64,000 nt of DNA from Mycteria americana (Eukaryota > Chordata > Aves > Ciconiiformes > Ciconiidae), in NCBI RefSeq assembly GCF_035582795.1, contig NC_134373.1:9721501-9785500 (forward strand), in the 5' to 3' direction. Shown here one piece after another: positions 46,001 to 58,000 of the stretch; positions within the stretch are counted from its first letter, which is position 1, and the number at the start of each line of letters is the position of its first letter. The notes below the pieces were generated by a model. That model had not been told where the DNA came from. It was given only the letters and a program-made list of their open reading frames with translations, and made no database searches. The position numbers and the translations under genes were made by a program.

Positions 46001-47675
46001 GACCACGCCTGCGCGCTGCCGCTCTGCTGCTCGCTCCTACCCCGCACCATCACTCTCCTAATTTGAAAACAAGCCTCGACGTTCCGAGAGCTGGGGGCGA
46101 GGGCTGAGGAGCAGGCAGTGGCTGTACAGCCCCGCTCCCGCTCTCGCCCCAGCCCACGGCTCGGGGAAGCAGATGGTCCCTGCAGGGCCGGCAGCCCGGC
46201 GCCGGAGAGCTGCCACACGCCGTCGTCTGCCCCGCTGCCTGCGCAAGCACCGCACTCCCACTCCCATCAATCAGCACAGACCAGGTGCCTGGAAGCATCT
46301 CTTGCCAATCGCCTTTTATTACCTTTAAAAAGCCAAGAAACCCAGAACAAGACAAAAACTGAGACCGTGTGAACATCATGCAATGGATTCACTTTAAAGC
46401 AGGCTGGGGGAGGGGGGGACAACCAAAAGCCGTGTTAAAGTATCGCTTCACCCGTGTCTGAAGGCCAGATCGGGTGGACTGTCACTGGTGGGGTTGGTGG
46501 CGACTGTTGTGAGCGACCAGACCGATGCCGAAGCAGGAAATGGAAACACACTCATGAGCCATCATCCCCGGTAACCCCAGATCTGATTCTGACCCAAATG
46601 CAATTTCTTACGTGGTGATGACAGTGCGAAATACACCTAACTCTTGTCATGGGTGCGTTCTGCCTAGGCAAAGTCTCTCTGGAAAGCAGCAGCACAATGA
46701 ATACTGTTACAAGGGGTTTTTAGTTCAATTACGTTATTTAGTGTGACTAGTACTCCAGCAGTCAATTACTGGAGTGGATGTTACCCAGCAGGAGTGAAGT
46801 TACCGCACTCTGCCCCTCAGCCTCACTCTGTCGTCTTCAAAATTCATAGCACAAACCAGACTAATATTAGCTTCTCAAACGAGTGTGTTCTGGAGAGTTT
46901 CAGCTACCATGGAAATAACTTCGCATCTTGTCCATCATGTGGATGTGACAAAACACGTGCCCTTATTTTCCTGAGGTATAGCCAACATTCGAGTTCATTA
47001 CATTTAATGGAGTAGGGTCACCCATAAAGTTATTCATAAGGTATTTTCTGAGTGGTTTTCACCTTCTCTTTGAAAAAATAAATTAAATCAGTATGTTCAC
47101 GAGGTACAAATGGTGCTGGCATTTCAGCTGTTATTATGTTATTAACTTTTTTAACCTAATGATTTCCAATCAACAGTAAGAAGCAGTTTTCACTCACTCC
47201 AGTGACCAGAGTTGGAGATTCTGCAAAGCATTCTTCTCGTCGGCTTCACCTTGACAGACACCTAATTCCCTCCCAAATCGAAACATTACCCCGGACACTC
47301 CCATTGCAGTTACCGACAATTTCCATTTCCCCTTCGGTTAGGATTTAATTTAGAAGGCAAAGACTTCCTAAGCTATGGGAGAGTAAAGATAGATGGTATG
47401 GGAGAAGAAGGCTGATGAAATGTAGTTGACTCCGGATCTGAAATATTTTATCCCTCCTCAATGTAGGTTAAATTATTCTTCACCTTTCCCACATCCATAA
47501 TTGTCGCTGATCTTGGACCAACTCAAAACCCTACTACTGAGTTCAGTAGACTCAAAATTGCCACTAGAACTGGAAAAAGAAAAAAAAAAGAAGAGATTTG
47601 TTAGTGTCCATATACAATATCCCAAGACTATACACAGCTATGAGATACAGCAAATTTAAGAAAGGCAATTTTTTT

Positions 47676-47965
47676 CTCATCACTGAGTATTTATTATATA
47701 TAACAAATACATGAAAAAGAAAAAACTATATTGTGTGATATAAATAGTTTATTTACATTACAGAAAAACATCAAGACAATGTATACTATTTCAAATATAT
47801 CCATACATAATCAAATATAGCTGTAGTACATGTTCTCATTGGTGTAGATTACCACAAATGCAAGGCAACATGTGTAGATCTTGTCTTAATCTTTTGTCTA
47901 TAATACTGTATTTTGTAGTCCAAGCTCTCTGCAGTTAGTTTTGCCATTGTGGAAACATGCGCTCT
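47676..47965 (-). other. TMEFF2: TMEFF2 3' untranslated region
   Basis: This AT-rich stretch follows the TMEFF2 stop. Two AATAAA signals on the minus strand lie at 47748-47753 and 47690-47695, and the sequence around both resembles the end of the human TMEFF2 mRNA as I remember it, including the AATAAATACTCAGTGATGAG terminus. I place the main cleavage site at about 47676. The conservation statement rests on memory and should be confirmed by alignment. Confidence 0.75.
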
Positions 47966-48062
47966 TTAAATTAACCTTGTCGATGCTCTTGTTGTGTTGT
48001 CTGAACTGTAGTGCCCTGTGTTTTGCTTCTGTCTGTGGATTCTGTTGCTCCTGGGACATTTC
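47966..48062 (-). CDS. TMEFF2: TMEFF2 last coding exon (cytoplasmic tail)
   Basis: The exon begins after an acceptor CAG at 48065-48063 with the third base of a split arginine codon. It reads KCPRSNRIHRQKQNTGHYSS, then DNTTRASTRLI and a TAA stop at 47968-47966. This equals the C-terminus of human TMEFF2 (tomoregulin-2) as I recall it. It is the short basic cytoplasmic tail just inside the membrane; the KCPRSNRIHRQK cluster resembles the G-protein-activating motif proposed for this family. The high identity across a bird-mammal split indicates strong constraint. Confidence 0.96.
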
Positions 48063-51000
48063 CTGGAAAAGAGAGTTGTGAGAATACACGGCTCTTAACA
48101 ACGCGTCTGCTCGAGAGGCGGCGCGGGCAGCAGGGCACGTGAGGGCGAGAGAGGCATCCGCTGGCCCTCAGTGCGTTTCCTCTTCAATGACATGAAAAGG
48201 GCTGGCTAATGGCAACGGTACCACAAAGAAACCCCCCAACCCCACAAAACATACTGTAAGCACATATATGTCACGGGACATTTTAAGATTCCTGCTCCTT
48301 CCCGGCGAGCAGCGGCAACTCCGCTGCGCTGCGACAGCCCCTACTGCACCGCATCTCTTGGTTGTTGCAGTTCGGCTCAGTTTTAAGTAACACAATTACT
48401 TTCAGCAAGGCACAGGTGGAAGACTTAGGTCCGTCTCATGCTCACCTGCTCAGTGTCCCAGGTCTGTGAAGTATTTACAAAGTGGATGTGGGGGCTGCCT
48501 TTGGGAGGACCTAAGCATCTGCAGTCCCTATTAGTCTCCGTGGAAATGCTCCGTGCTCAGGTCATCAGCGAGCAGCTACTTTACTCACGGGTGCCTGCAC
48601 CACGCTATGCTCCTCACACAGCCCCTTGCCTTGGTGCAGAACGCAATCGCACTGGAAAGACCAAAATCTTATTTTCCTTTGAATGGCTGCAAAAGCAAAT
48701 CTCTTCTGCCTCAGGACCTCACAGTGCTCCTCAGCAAGGGCACGTTTCAACCTTTTACCTGCAGCAGCATTGGCTATGGGGATGCTACGAGGCGTTTCCC
48801 CCTGATGGAAAGGTAACAGCGTGTTCCTGGATTCCTCCCAAGACAGGCACCCTTAGACAGGAAGCATGGAGAAGTTTAGCCCCAGGTGGAGGCTGCAGGA
48901 AGTTCTAAGCAGCTGAAAGCCAAGGGCATGACAGTAGAAACTGTCGAGCAAGCAGAACCACAGCACGGTGACCAACACCCTCTAAAAATGGTCGTACTTT
49001 TTGCATTTGTGGTACCAGTAGGAAAATAGTGAGCTACAGAAAAACAACCAGCAATAAAAATGGTCCTTTACCCAGGGTGACCTAGTTAACATTTTGCACG
49101 GGAGGAGGAAGAAGCTATTCCTAATTTGGCCATGCGTTTGTCCTCTTTCTTCAGCTGAAGCTCGGTACGAGTTTTTTGCCTGGGTGCGCCTCATTCTGCC
49201 CTCCACGCAAGCAAGACTGAAACACCTGCTTGGAGTGGCATGACAGAAAGCCCCACGATACCCCAGACCATACTGACACGGGAAAAAGAATCCCTTTGTA
49301 TGGGGCTAACTTGTTTTTCTGCTACAGGGAGGCTTTCAGCAGCACCTTCTGAAACCCTCTGGGGAGAACCCACCCTCTCAGTGCAGCGAGAGCTCAAAGC
49401 ACTTGCCTTCAGCTCTGTGTCAAATAACTAACAGCAAAATAGAGTGAAATAAATTTTTACTGACCCCTGAAAATCAAAGAGGCCATTTTTTTTCCCTGTT
49501 GAATGGGAGTGATGCTATAGTTTTGTGACGCCAACTGAAAAGCTAAACAAGAGCATAAGGACTTATGAAGCATTTCAAAATGCTGAAATACAGTTATATA
49601 AGTGTCTAACAAAATGTGGGTCAGATTGTCGTGACTTGCCTCACTTTTAAGCCAACGGGACCACCCCCTCATGAGAAACTGTATGGCTGTGCGCTATATT
49701 TTGCCTCGTTCCTTTCTTGGAAGCAGTAAAGTAGGCTGCTATCATTACTCCAGGAAAAATAAGCCTGCGTCTCCAGTGCTCTCGGAGGTCACGGCAGAGC
49801 TTTCATTATGAAACTAATGCAGACTTTAGCTGGTTTGCGATTTCATGACAAACTCATTATTCACCGTGTGTTCCTAAAAAGGCGATCAAACTTTCTGAGT
49901 GAGTCTGGGAGCCGCTGTTAGCAAACACAGGGCTGATTCATTGAGCCACATGTCATGTGCATGCTGACAGCCTCCCAGCCCCGACTGTCCCCAGGCGGCC
50001 TCTCCTGCCCATTCAGCCGGAGACTGCACAGCGGGACCTCACAGCGCTCCACGGGAGACAGCAACGACACCTCGGCACGCTGAGAGACAGCACTGTTAAA
50101 TCCCGCTGCAGCCACACGGGCTGACCAAGCTACCAGGGGTTCCTCCCGAGTCCCAGAGGATGAGGCTTTACACCGGAAGGCGCAGCCCTGCTTTCTCAGC
50201 CGTGCATAGCAGGGTTGGGGAACCAGACGTGGGAAGCCACAGTGGGCACAACTGGACTGGTTGTGTAAGAAATGTGGAGGTACCAGCTGGCTGGGGGATG
50301 ACCAGGATGGTCAGCAATCCCAGGGGATGCAGCCGTGCATTCCCAGAGAACGGTGGATACCGACTGCTCCAGCTGGAAGCAAGGAGACGAGCATCTCACC
50401 GGTGATTTCCCAAAACTGACACTGACAGTAACGCTATAGTCACTTAGTCCAAGGTCGAGAGAAATCAATTCAAACGTAGAGATTACTCCAATTAAGACGA
50501 TGAAAAAGCATCTTTTAACCAAAACTGCCCATGTTTTAATTGCATAATACACTACGCTACCAACTGGGAAGGCCCCAGGGCCATGTACTGACACCACGAC
50601 TGCTTAAATGCAATGCTATTGCATTTACAGGTAGGTTGTGTCTGAAGTGCATCTGGGTTTCCTAAGAGGGGCGTTGGCATTTAACCAGCTTTTTTAGACT
50701 TAATCATCTGCTAAAATTGAGTGACAGCTTTTCCTTGGTCCTTAACTCTTTAATCAAAAGTTCTTTGTAGTGCTCTGTGTGGGGGATGCTTTCATTTATG
50801 AACACAGTGGTTTTACCAATGTAAACTAGGTACTGGAGAACAGGCTGCCTGCCCTCCCTCCATTGAAGCTTGCTTGCAAGCTTGAGTTACTCACGATGTG
50901 ATTCATAGCAGGTAAAACATATTATGCATTCATTTTTAATCAAGTTATTTCTTCACATAAATAAGACTGCTGTGACTAAACATTAGGGAAGCACTAAAAA

Positions 51001-53295
51001 TGCAAAGCTGTAAAGAAAACTGCTGAGAATCATTATGACACTAGGCCATACCTATATTATGTACCATCCTCCTTCACTTCTATCATTGCTTCTCTTTTGC
51101 CCTACCTCTGAGCTAAAAGTCCTCAGCCGTAGGGACTGTGCCTCACTGCTCCACCTCCTTCCCTCCGTGCCTCTTGGCCTCTGGTCCCCTATTCCTCCAC
51201 CCCAGCCGCTTATCCATTGCTGGACTAGCAATGAGTAGCCAGGCAGCCAACCTCATCAAGGAATTGAGCCGCTTAAAAACAAATAATCAGTTTTGTTAGC
51301 TGAGTTTTCAGCTGACTCTGTCCCCTGACCGGGTTTGTTGTGTGGCTACACAAATGGCACAAGAGCACTGGCAGGACCAAGGGCCCCGGAGCCAGAGGAG
51401 GGGGCAAGGGCAGACCATCCCTGTCAGCAGCACAGCTCATTTATCCAGATTAAAGTGTCTACGCAACAATGGCCCTAAACGTGCCCGGGAACTGCTCAGA
51501 GCCTTCCAGCAATGGAGGACACCCCGTAGATTTGCACCACTGTACAGGTATGGTTTTAAGAGCAACGACAGTAACGATAGCTAAAAGATTTAAATGGTAG
51601 TCTTATGCAGCTCCAAGGCAAGGTTTGGACGCAGTGCACCAAACTCATTTGATAAATTAATTAGGTGAAGCTGCACTGAAATGAGCAGCAAAGAATTTGG
51701 CCACAGTGGCCTCTGAGTGAGTGAAGTTTCCCTGCTTTCTCCCAGGCACCTAGTAGGGTGTTTTTAGCGCTTTCAAGAGTTCAGGGTGTGGAGTTCAAAT
51801 CCTGTCAGGTTCTCTCCTCAGTCAGGCTCTCCAAAGCAGATGACTTCAAAAACTCAATTACTTATGCATATGCTGCCACAGTGCTCTCTTGTCTTGTGGA
51901 TTTCTCTTAGGCCACTTAAGAGTACACTTTTGCAAATGTATCTCGAATCATTATGCTGGGATGGAGGATGCTCTGCAGTAATTACATGCATTACAGAAAA
52001 AAGTCAAAAGATCATACATTAACTTGGTTACAAAGTGTACAGGGGAAAAGGTACCATCTACGTATGAAAACAGTGTGATGGGTAATTTGCATTACAGCAC
52101 CAGATCACTCAGAGCACACTGTCTTCATTCTTCAATATAAAGTACTCTGCCACTCGACAAAATGCTACAGAGCATTTGGTCCATTATCAATTACTACACC
52201 ATCTTCTTTTTCTTTCTTTTTACACACTACATTTTGGGTTGTTTGAATTACTTCTGTGAGTATCACCACAATATAATCTATTGCCTCATTCGGCATTTAC
52301 TGTTGAGTTGATGGACTCAGCTTGGCCAAAAAAGTAGCTAGGTTTCATTGGATGGTTTTGTTTTATGCCTTTAGGCCAGAGAAGGACTTACAATTTTTTG
52401 TGTGTGTGTCTTTTCTAGAAACAAATGCTACACTTGTCTTCCAGCCAGGTAGTGCAATGTAGGGACTAAGATATATTAGAGATTTTATTTTCCACAGAGG
52501 TATGATATCTGGCTTTTATTTTTTGTCTTTTTAAAAGAAATGTATGTCTAAAAGAGTGATCTATCAGTGTTGCTAGCTGAGTGAATTTAACCTTGTGATT
52601 TCTAACAGAAGCCTGAAGATGCTTGAAGTTCAGAACTTACCCCAAGCCCTCCCAGTTCAGTGGGGAAACAGAGCAGCAGGTGTAGGAGGGGAAGGATTGC
52701 ATTTACCCCTCTTGTTCTGAACAACCCCAGGGCTGTCATTGCCATTCAAACAAACCCTTCCTCCTCATTAAAGAAAAAATAAATCATATATGGCTTGGTG
52801 TGTCACCATCTAGTGAAGACCTTAAACCATGTGCAGTACCTTTGAACATGTATACGAGCCTAATGAAATCATTTAATCAATGGGATTGCAAACAGGCTTA
52901 AAAGTTTGTATGCTTTGCCTGATTAGGACTAAGGGAATGGGCCCTTGAGGAAACCAGATGGAGATATCATTAGTTTTATTAAGTGTTGATCCAGCTGCTG
53001 TATTTATATTCCCCTTATTTAGATGAACAATATTTGTCCAAGCATCTGAATACAAAACAGGAAACTTAATTTGCTGTAGGCACCTACCTAAGTTTGATTA
53101 AGATGGAAGTAAAAATTCAGTTATAATAATAAAGCAGCACTGGCTGGCTGGACCAGACGATATCTTCTGTTTGTGGGTGAATTAAATAGCATTTGTTATC
53201 AGTAGTGTCACTGCAGAAATCTGTATAATCAGTGCACAAAGTAGGAAAAACAAAAGTCTTTTCTGTTTCTATTGCAAAGTATCAGAGATACTGAC
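48063..53295 (-). other. TMEFF2: TMEFF2 last intron (5.2 kb)
   Basis: The intron is bounded by donor AG|GTCAGT at 53296/53295 and acceptor CAG at 48065-48063. Nothing else is recognised inside it. The open frames at 48438-48908 plus, 50196-50597 minus and elsewhere match no family I know. Confidence 0.85.
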
Positions 53296-53454
53296 CTTGT
53301 AATACAGAGGACTACAACACAGATGATAGCAATCTGGATGGTTCCAATCACAGCTGCAATTAAGACATACTGAAATCGTACTGGACCTGGAACCACATAT
53401 AAAACGCTGTAGTCCTTTTTTTCACAGTGTTGTCCAGTATAGCCGGCATCACAT
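53296..53454 (-). CDS. TMEFF2: TMEFF2 exon: end of EGF-like domain and transmembrane helix
   Basis: Phase 2 in and phase 2 out: the exon starts with the third base of an arginine codon and ends with AG of the next split arginine. It encodes CDAGYTGQHCEKKD, the last two cysteines of the single EGF-like module, then the juxtamembrane SVLYVVPGPVRFQ and the hydrophobic helix YVLIAAVIGTIQIAIICVVV plus LCIT. It matches human TMEFF2 as I remember it at every residue I can recall. Acceptor TTTCAG at 53460-53455; donor GTCAGT at 53295. TMEFF2 is a type I membrane protein with two follistatin modules and one EGF-like module, shed from the surface and reported to bind PDGF-AA and modulate activin/nodal signalling. 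The joining segment probably includes the shedding site. Confidence 0.97.
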
Positions 53455-54974
53455 CTGAAATGAAAAATATTTCTTCCAGTTATACCTGCTGCTTTCAAAG
53501 CATGTTGAAACAAATTATATCTGAAAAAAAGAATACCAGCGGATTAAGTACATGCTTATGTGTTTATTTTGCAGGATGGGCCCCCCAGAGAGAGCAGTGG
53601 TGCCTCCTTGGACCTCTCAGAGGGAAGGTTTCAGGTCCTCAGTGTCACTGAGGTCTGCGAGAGTGAACGACACTGCAACAGTGCCAGGAGGTGCCCAGGG
53701 GACAAGGACTCGCCTAGCATCAAGTGGAACAACTTGCATGTTATGATGAGAATCCATTTAGTTCCTTGCACAACATATTTTAGATTTCTCCCTTTCTTTG
53801 GGGAGGTGGGGGAGGGTGAAAAGCCATCTAGTTGTGGCTCCTTATGCAGATTACTCCTAAGGAAGTGATAAGCAATCATCCAAGCTCCATATGAAATGTG
53901 ATTAGATGTTCCTGCAAGTAGATACATCATTTACATTTTGTCTGGTTGCTATAAAAAACTCCTCTGTTGATGCTGCAACCATCCACCCCAATGCCACCTG
54001 CTGCGCTGCTCACCAGTTCCCATCCTGCAGCCTGACATCTCCCCTCCGTGATTCTGGGGAACAGACAGTGGTTTTCCCACGGTAGCTCTTGCTCTCTTTC
54101 CCCTAAAAAGCCCAGGCAGGAAGCCCAGGCAAAAATCCAGGTCAATGGCAGCAGCAACCATAAGAGACCAAGCCAGATTGCTGGGTTCTTCTCAGAAATG
54201 TTAGTGGGGCATGGGTTAAGCCTTGAGCTTCCACCCTTTTCCTCTCCTGCATTCCCACAGCAGCCAGCAGCTTGAGGAAAGGACATTTTCCAGCTGAATG
54301 GAGAACCTAAAATGCAGCGGCTGCAAAGAGCAAAACGTGCCCTAGCTGTTTGCAGGAGCTGGGAGAAGCTGGCTTGAGGATCTGCCCTGGGTGATAAGCC
54401 TGGTCTGCATCTTTGCTCTCCCAGTCCAATATCCCAGGAAAATGCTGCTTCATGCATAGTAGTCCTTTTCTTTGCCACCAGGCTGCTGGTTGGACTTCAG
54501 AAGTAATATCCCCACCTCTGCAGGAAGGCATTCGCTGCAGAAACACATGCTTTCACCATTACTCCTCTGTCCCCTAACCTCCTCCAAAGCCACCTCCGCA
54601 CGAAAGGAGCCACCTTCGCCCCAGCTTGCTGCCCCACAAGCACCACTCCTGCCACAGCGGGGACGTATCCCTGGTGGCACTCCTCGTCTTCAGACTGAGG
54701 AGGCTACCTAGCGGCTGTCTGAGCACCCTGTGAAGTGCTTCTTAAATACATCTAAATATAACTGAAGGTTACTGAATGTTTTTACATTCAATTAACATTG
54801 TGCATAAATCAATACACTTTTGCCACATAAAACGGGGACTTTGTTGAATAATTAAAGTCTAATGGGTTTTGTAGTATAACCCATGGTTACCATTATTTTC
54901 CATAGTTTATCTAGATTAAGTGTTTCAGTATTTTCATGTGTGTAGCCTTTCATCCCTGGTAGGAGAAGGGTTAC
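53455..54974 (-). other. TMEFF2: TMEFF2 intron between EGF-like and transmembrane exons
   Basis: This is a 1.5-kb phase 2 intron with donor AG|GTAACC at 54975/54974 and acceptor TTTCAG at 53455. The frames at 53927-54478 minus and 53560-53868 plus lack splice context and similarity, and nothing else is recognised. Confidence 0.85.
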
Positions 54975-55098
54975 CTGCAAGACGGTTCCAGCATGTTAGT
55001 GGAGTGCTCACACTTGCCGTGCATGCAGAAGCCATTGTAATGCTCTGGACAAGGGATGTAGATCCCTCTTGCACTTTCTTCCAGTTTATTTGCATTCT
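54975..55098 (-). CDS. TMEFF2: TMEFF2 exon: EGF-like domain, first four cysteines
   Basis: The exon starts after acceptor TTCACAG with AG of a split glutamate and encodes ENANKLEESARGIYIPCPEH followed by YNGFCMHGKCEHSTNMLEPSC, ending in AG of a split arginine. It holds cysteines 1-4 of the six-cysteine EGF-like module; the last two lie in the next exon. Relative to the human protein as I recall it, a few residues differ (GIY for EHH before the first cysteine, T for I and L for Q between cysteines 3 and 4), all outside the cysteine framework. The next exon upstream, encoding the linker after the second follistatin module, was not found in the remaining 8.9 kb, in line with the long introns of this gene. 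Confidence 0.96.
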
Positions 55099-58000
55099 CT
55101 GTGAACACAGGTGAACGGAACATTAACCTGACAATGCAGGATAAGGTGAAACGATGGAAAGAACTCAACGTATAAAAGCAAGGAAAATCAGAAGAACAAG
55201 AGCTGAAAGATGTTGTTTATGGGAAGCAAGAGCAAGGGTTTGCACATCTGATTCCTGTCAAGTTACAGCAAATGAGACACCACAAAAATAATTTGACTAT
55301 TCAAAAACTGGTTACAGAACAGCACATGAAAAATGCCTAACCATTTCTGTTATCCTCTATGGACTGTCTCCTTGCACCCAGGCAAGGCTAGGAGGAAGAC
55401 TCAGGACATTTGCATGTAATATACCATTACAACACATTTGGTCATTCAATACAACATATTCAGAAAGACAATTTTATGGCCGAAGTAGAGGAGCAGGAGT
55501 CCAGAGCTGAAGTTTCTCATCAGTGCTGCACGCCCATGCCCCAGAGCCCTCTGGCCTCCTCCCCATCCCACAGCATGGTACCTCTGAACGAGTTTGACTT
55601 TCTATGCCTACTTCTGCAGCTGTTAAATAGTCACTGAGACTGCAAATCCTGGGAAATACTTCCCTCCATGTAACCAGGAAAATGGAGGCTTCATTTAGTT
55701 TTGAAACAGGTATGTGCGCAACATTTACATCATGGGCTGAAATGCAGAGCGTCACTTGCAATAGACTCACATGAGTTTTGTAGGCCACCAAGGTGTTAAT
55801 TAATCTGGGTAACTGTGGCAAATTCTTCCATTTAACCAATACTTATGATCTCTCAAATGGTTAAAATCCTTTTTCTGTGATAGTATCATCTAGCCACAAC
55901 TAATTAAAAAGAGAAGAAAAAATCTCATCATAGATGTCTGAGGAAATGTAGTTTGCACACAAATAAGTTGAAGCATTTGTATCTTCCAAAGGAAGTCCCC
56001 CAGTGTTATGGAACAATTGCAGTTTGTGTTCTGCCTCCAAGCCAGTCGTGACGGCAGTATGTATGCTTAGGTATTATCCCACCTTTGGGAAAAGTGTGTG
56101 CGGCACATCCAAGATTCAGATTTTCATAATGAATTTCTTTCCTATCATTGCTGTCCAAGGAGAGTTTTAAGAGTCTCTAACAACTTGCACTAATAAAGTT
56201 GGTTATATTGTCCTTATGTTAAAACAGGTGAGCACAAGCTCCTAGCAAATGAGAATGACAGGGCAACCTCTACAGCCCCGTAGACAGCATTAACTTCTCG
56301 TTCATCGTTAGGACTTTCAGCACCTCTGCACTATGGACCGTTATTGCATCTTTTTAAATGCACGTATGTTGAACACAAACCTGTCTGCCTCTCCTGGTTC
56401 GCTGCTTACATTGGGGTACCTGTGCGAGGCTGCCATGAAGGCTGTTAATGACAACGCAGCGCAGAAGTGGGCATCTTGGTGCAGTGACGATTCCTGGGCT
56501 TGGGGCTGACAGCTGTCTCTGGGATGGCACAGACAGGACAGGATGACAGGAGGCATGCTATAGGCACGGCATAACCTCCTTCGAGAGCTCGCCCAGGAAC
56601 TTCTGCTACTGGAAAGAGGTGGGAGTAGAAGGTCCATTTGGTCTGGCACTAAACATTTTTGGCTACCTATTGCCCTCTAGGTGAGGCACTCGCTATCAGC
56701 ATGTGAAACATATACATAGAGCTAATATCCCATCAGGATTTCATGTATGTTCCTTTTTTCCACCTGGAAATCTTCTTGGAACAGAAAAAACGTGTGACAT
56801 ATGCCAGCTATCAATGGACTTGCCCAGTGCACACAGGTAGATCCTGATGTGCTCAGGACTTGTCGGACTCTATACACACGTAGTGATCATCTGTGCACCA
56901 TGCCCGATGACTTCTGGGTGTGCTGGACCTCTGCTATGGTCCACATTCAAATATACATCTGTCCTGAAAACTGCAGCAAGAAATATAGGATCCTTATTAA
57001 TACACATTTTTTCTATTGTGGAAAATATTATGCTGCTTCCTTCAAATCTTCCATTAGTGGGAGTTTGCTTCCTTTCTGAAGAACAGGAAACTGCTCTGTG
57101 TGTGTAACTCCAATCCTTCCTTCTCAGGTACCAAGACATCTCTGAGATGTCCGTGCGCCACCACCAACCAGCGTGAGAATCCCTCCTCTCTCAAACGAGC
57201 CAGCACTGTTGCTAAAACGGTAGGACACCATTTGGTTTCTTTTTTTTTAAAGGCACGCTTCAAGATGGTGAGGGAGATCGTTACTTTCAGGACAGACTAA
57301 TCTGCTAGGACTTGAAAGGGGGACCAGGACCTCTCCCAGACTTGCAGATGCTCTCACTGTGTGTAGGCTGTAGGGCTGGTAAAGAGAGGAATGATTTTTC
57401 CTCCTCCTGCAATCATGTGGGTAGAAACCATGTTTTCTTTAAAAAGGTCTCTAGCATACTTTAAAGTAAATCTAGGATCCTGCAGAACTTGTAATTACAC
57501 CTCTAAGTGTAATGTTACGATGGAAAATGCTTTACTGAATCAAAAATGAGATGGCCCAAGCTTTGCTAGCATTTCATAGGATAAACACTTCATATGGGAA
57601 CATTTGTCATCTGGCTAAGAAGAAACCACAAAACTTAGACACAAATTGTCTGTAGTCCCTCACTTTGACTGATGACTCCTCTAAAAGCGTTAGGGATGGA
57701 ACATAAAGGCAGAAAGGGGGAAAAACCTTGTATTTATTTTGATCTGCCATTTTGGTTGTTCAAAAGACAGACCACAATGAAAGCATCATTTACTTCAGAC
57801 AAAAAACTTCCCCTCCTCTTCTGGCACATTTTGAATTCACTCAAAATAATTGCCCTGCCTCAAAACAGGCTATTTTTCTCATTACACAAAACATCTTTTC
57901 AGATTCAAAATAGAGACCCAAACACCAAGATACGCTTTAAAAGCTCCTTCATGTTAAAACTGACCGCTCTCATTCCTGAAGGATCTGAGCACTTTTCAGT

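Larger units (their letters stand above)
41621..47675. other. Intergenic DNA downstream of TMEFF2, no gene seen
   Basis: No exon is recognised. It holds a 9-bp tandem array (42851-42922), (ATT)n microsatellites at about 43061-43087 and 43884-43905, and GC-rich patches at about 43150-43370, 43560-43760, 44030-44280, 45640-45750 and 46010-46240. Open frames in those patches overlap each other on several frames. An AATAAA on the minus strand near 46314-46319 could serve a longer TMEFF2 3' UTR but has no other support. Confidence 0.5.

Noticed and set aside
50866..50883. AAGCTTGC-TT-GCAAGCTT palindrome in the TMEFF2 intron
   Set aside because: 8-bp arms are expected several times by chance in 64 kb, and nothing around it adds support.
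53927..54478. 183-codon minus frame between two TMEFF2 exons
   Set aside because: The flanking exons splice to each other in matching phase and recreate the known protein without it, and it has no similarity to follistatin or EGF modules.
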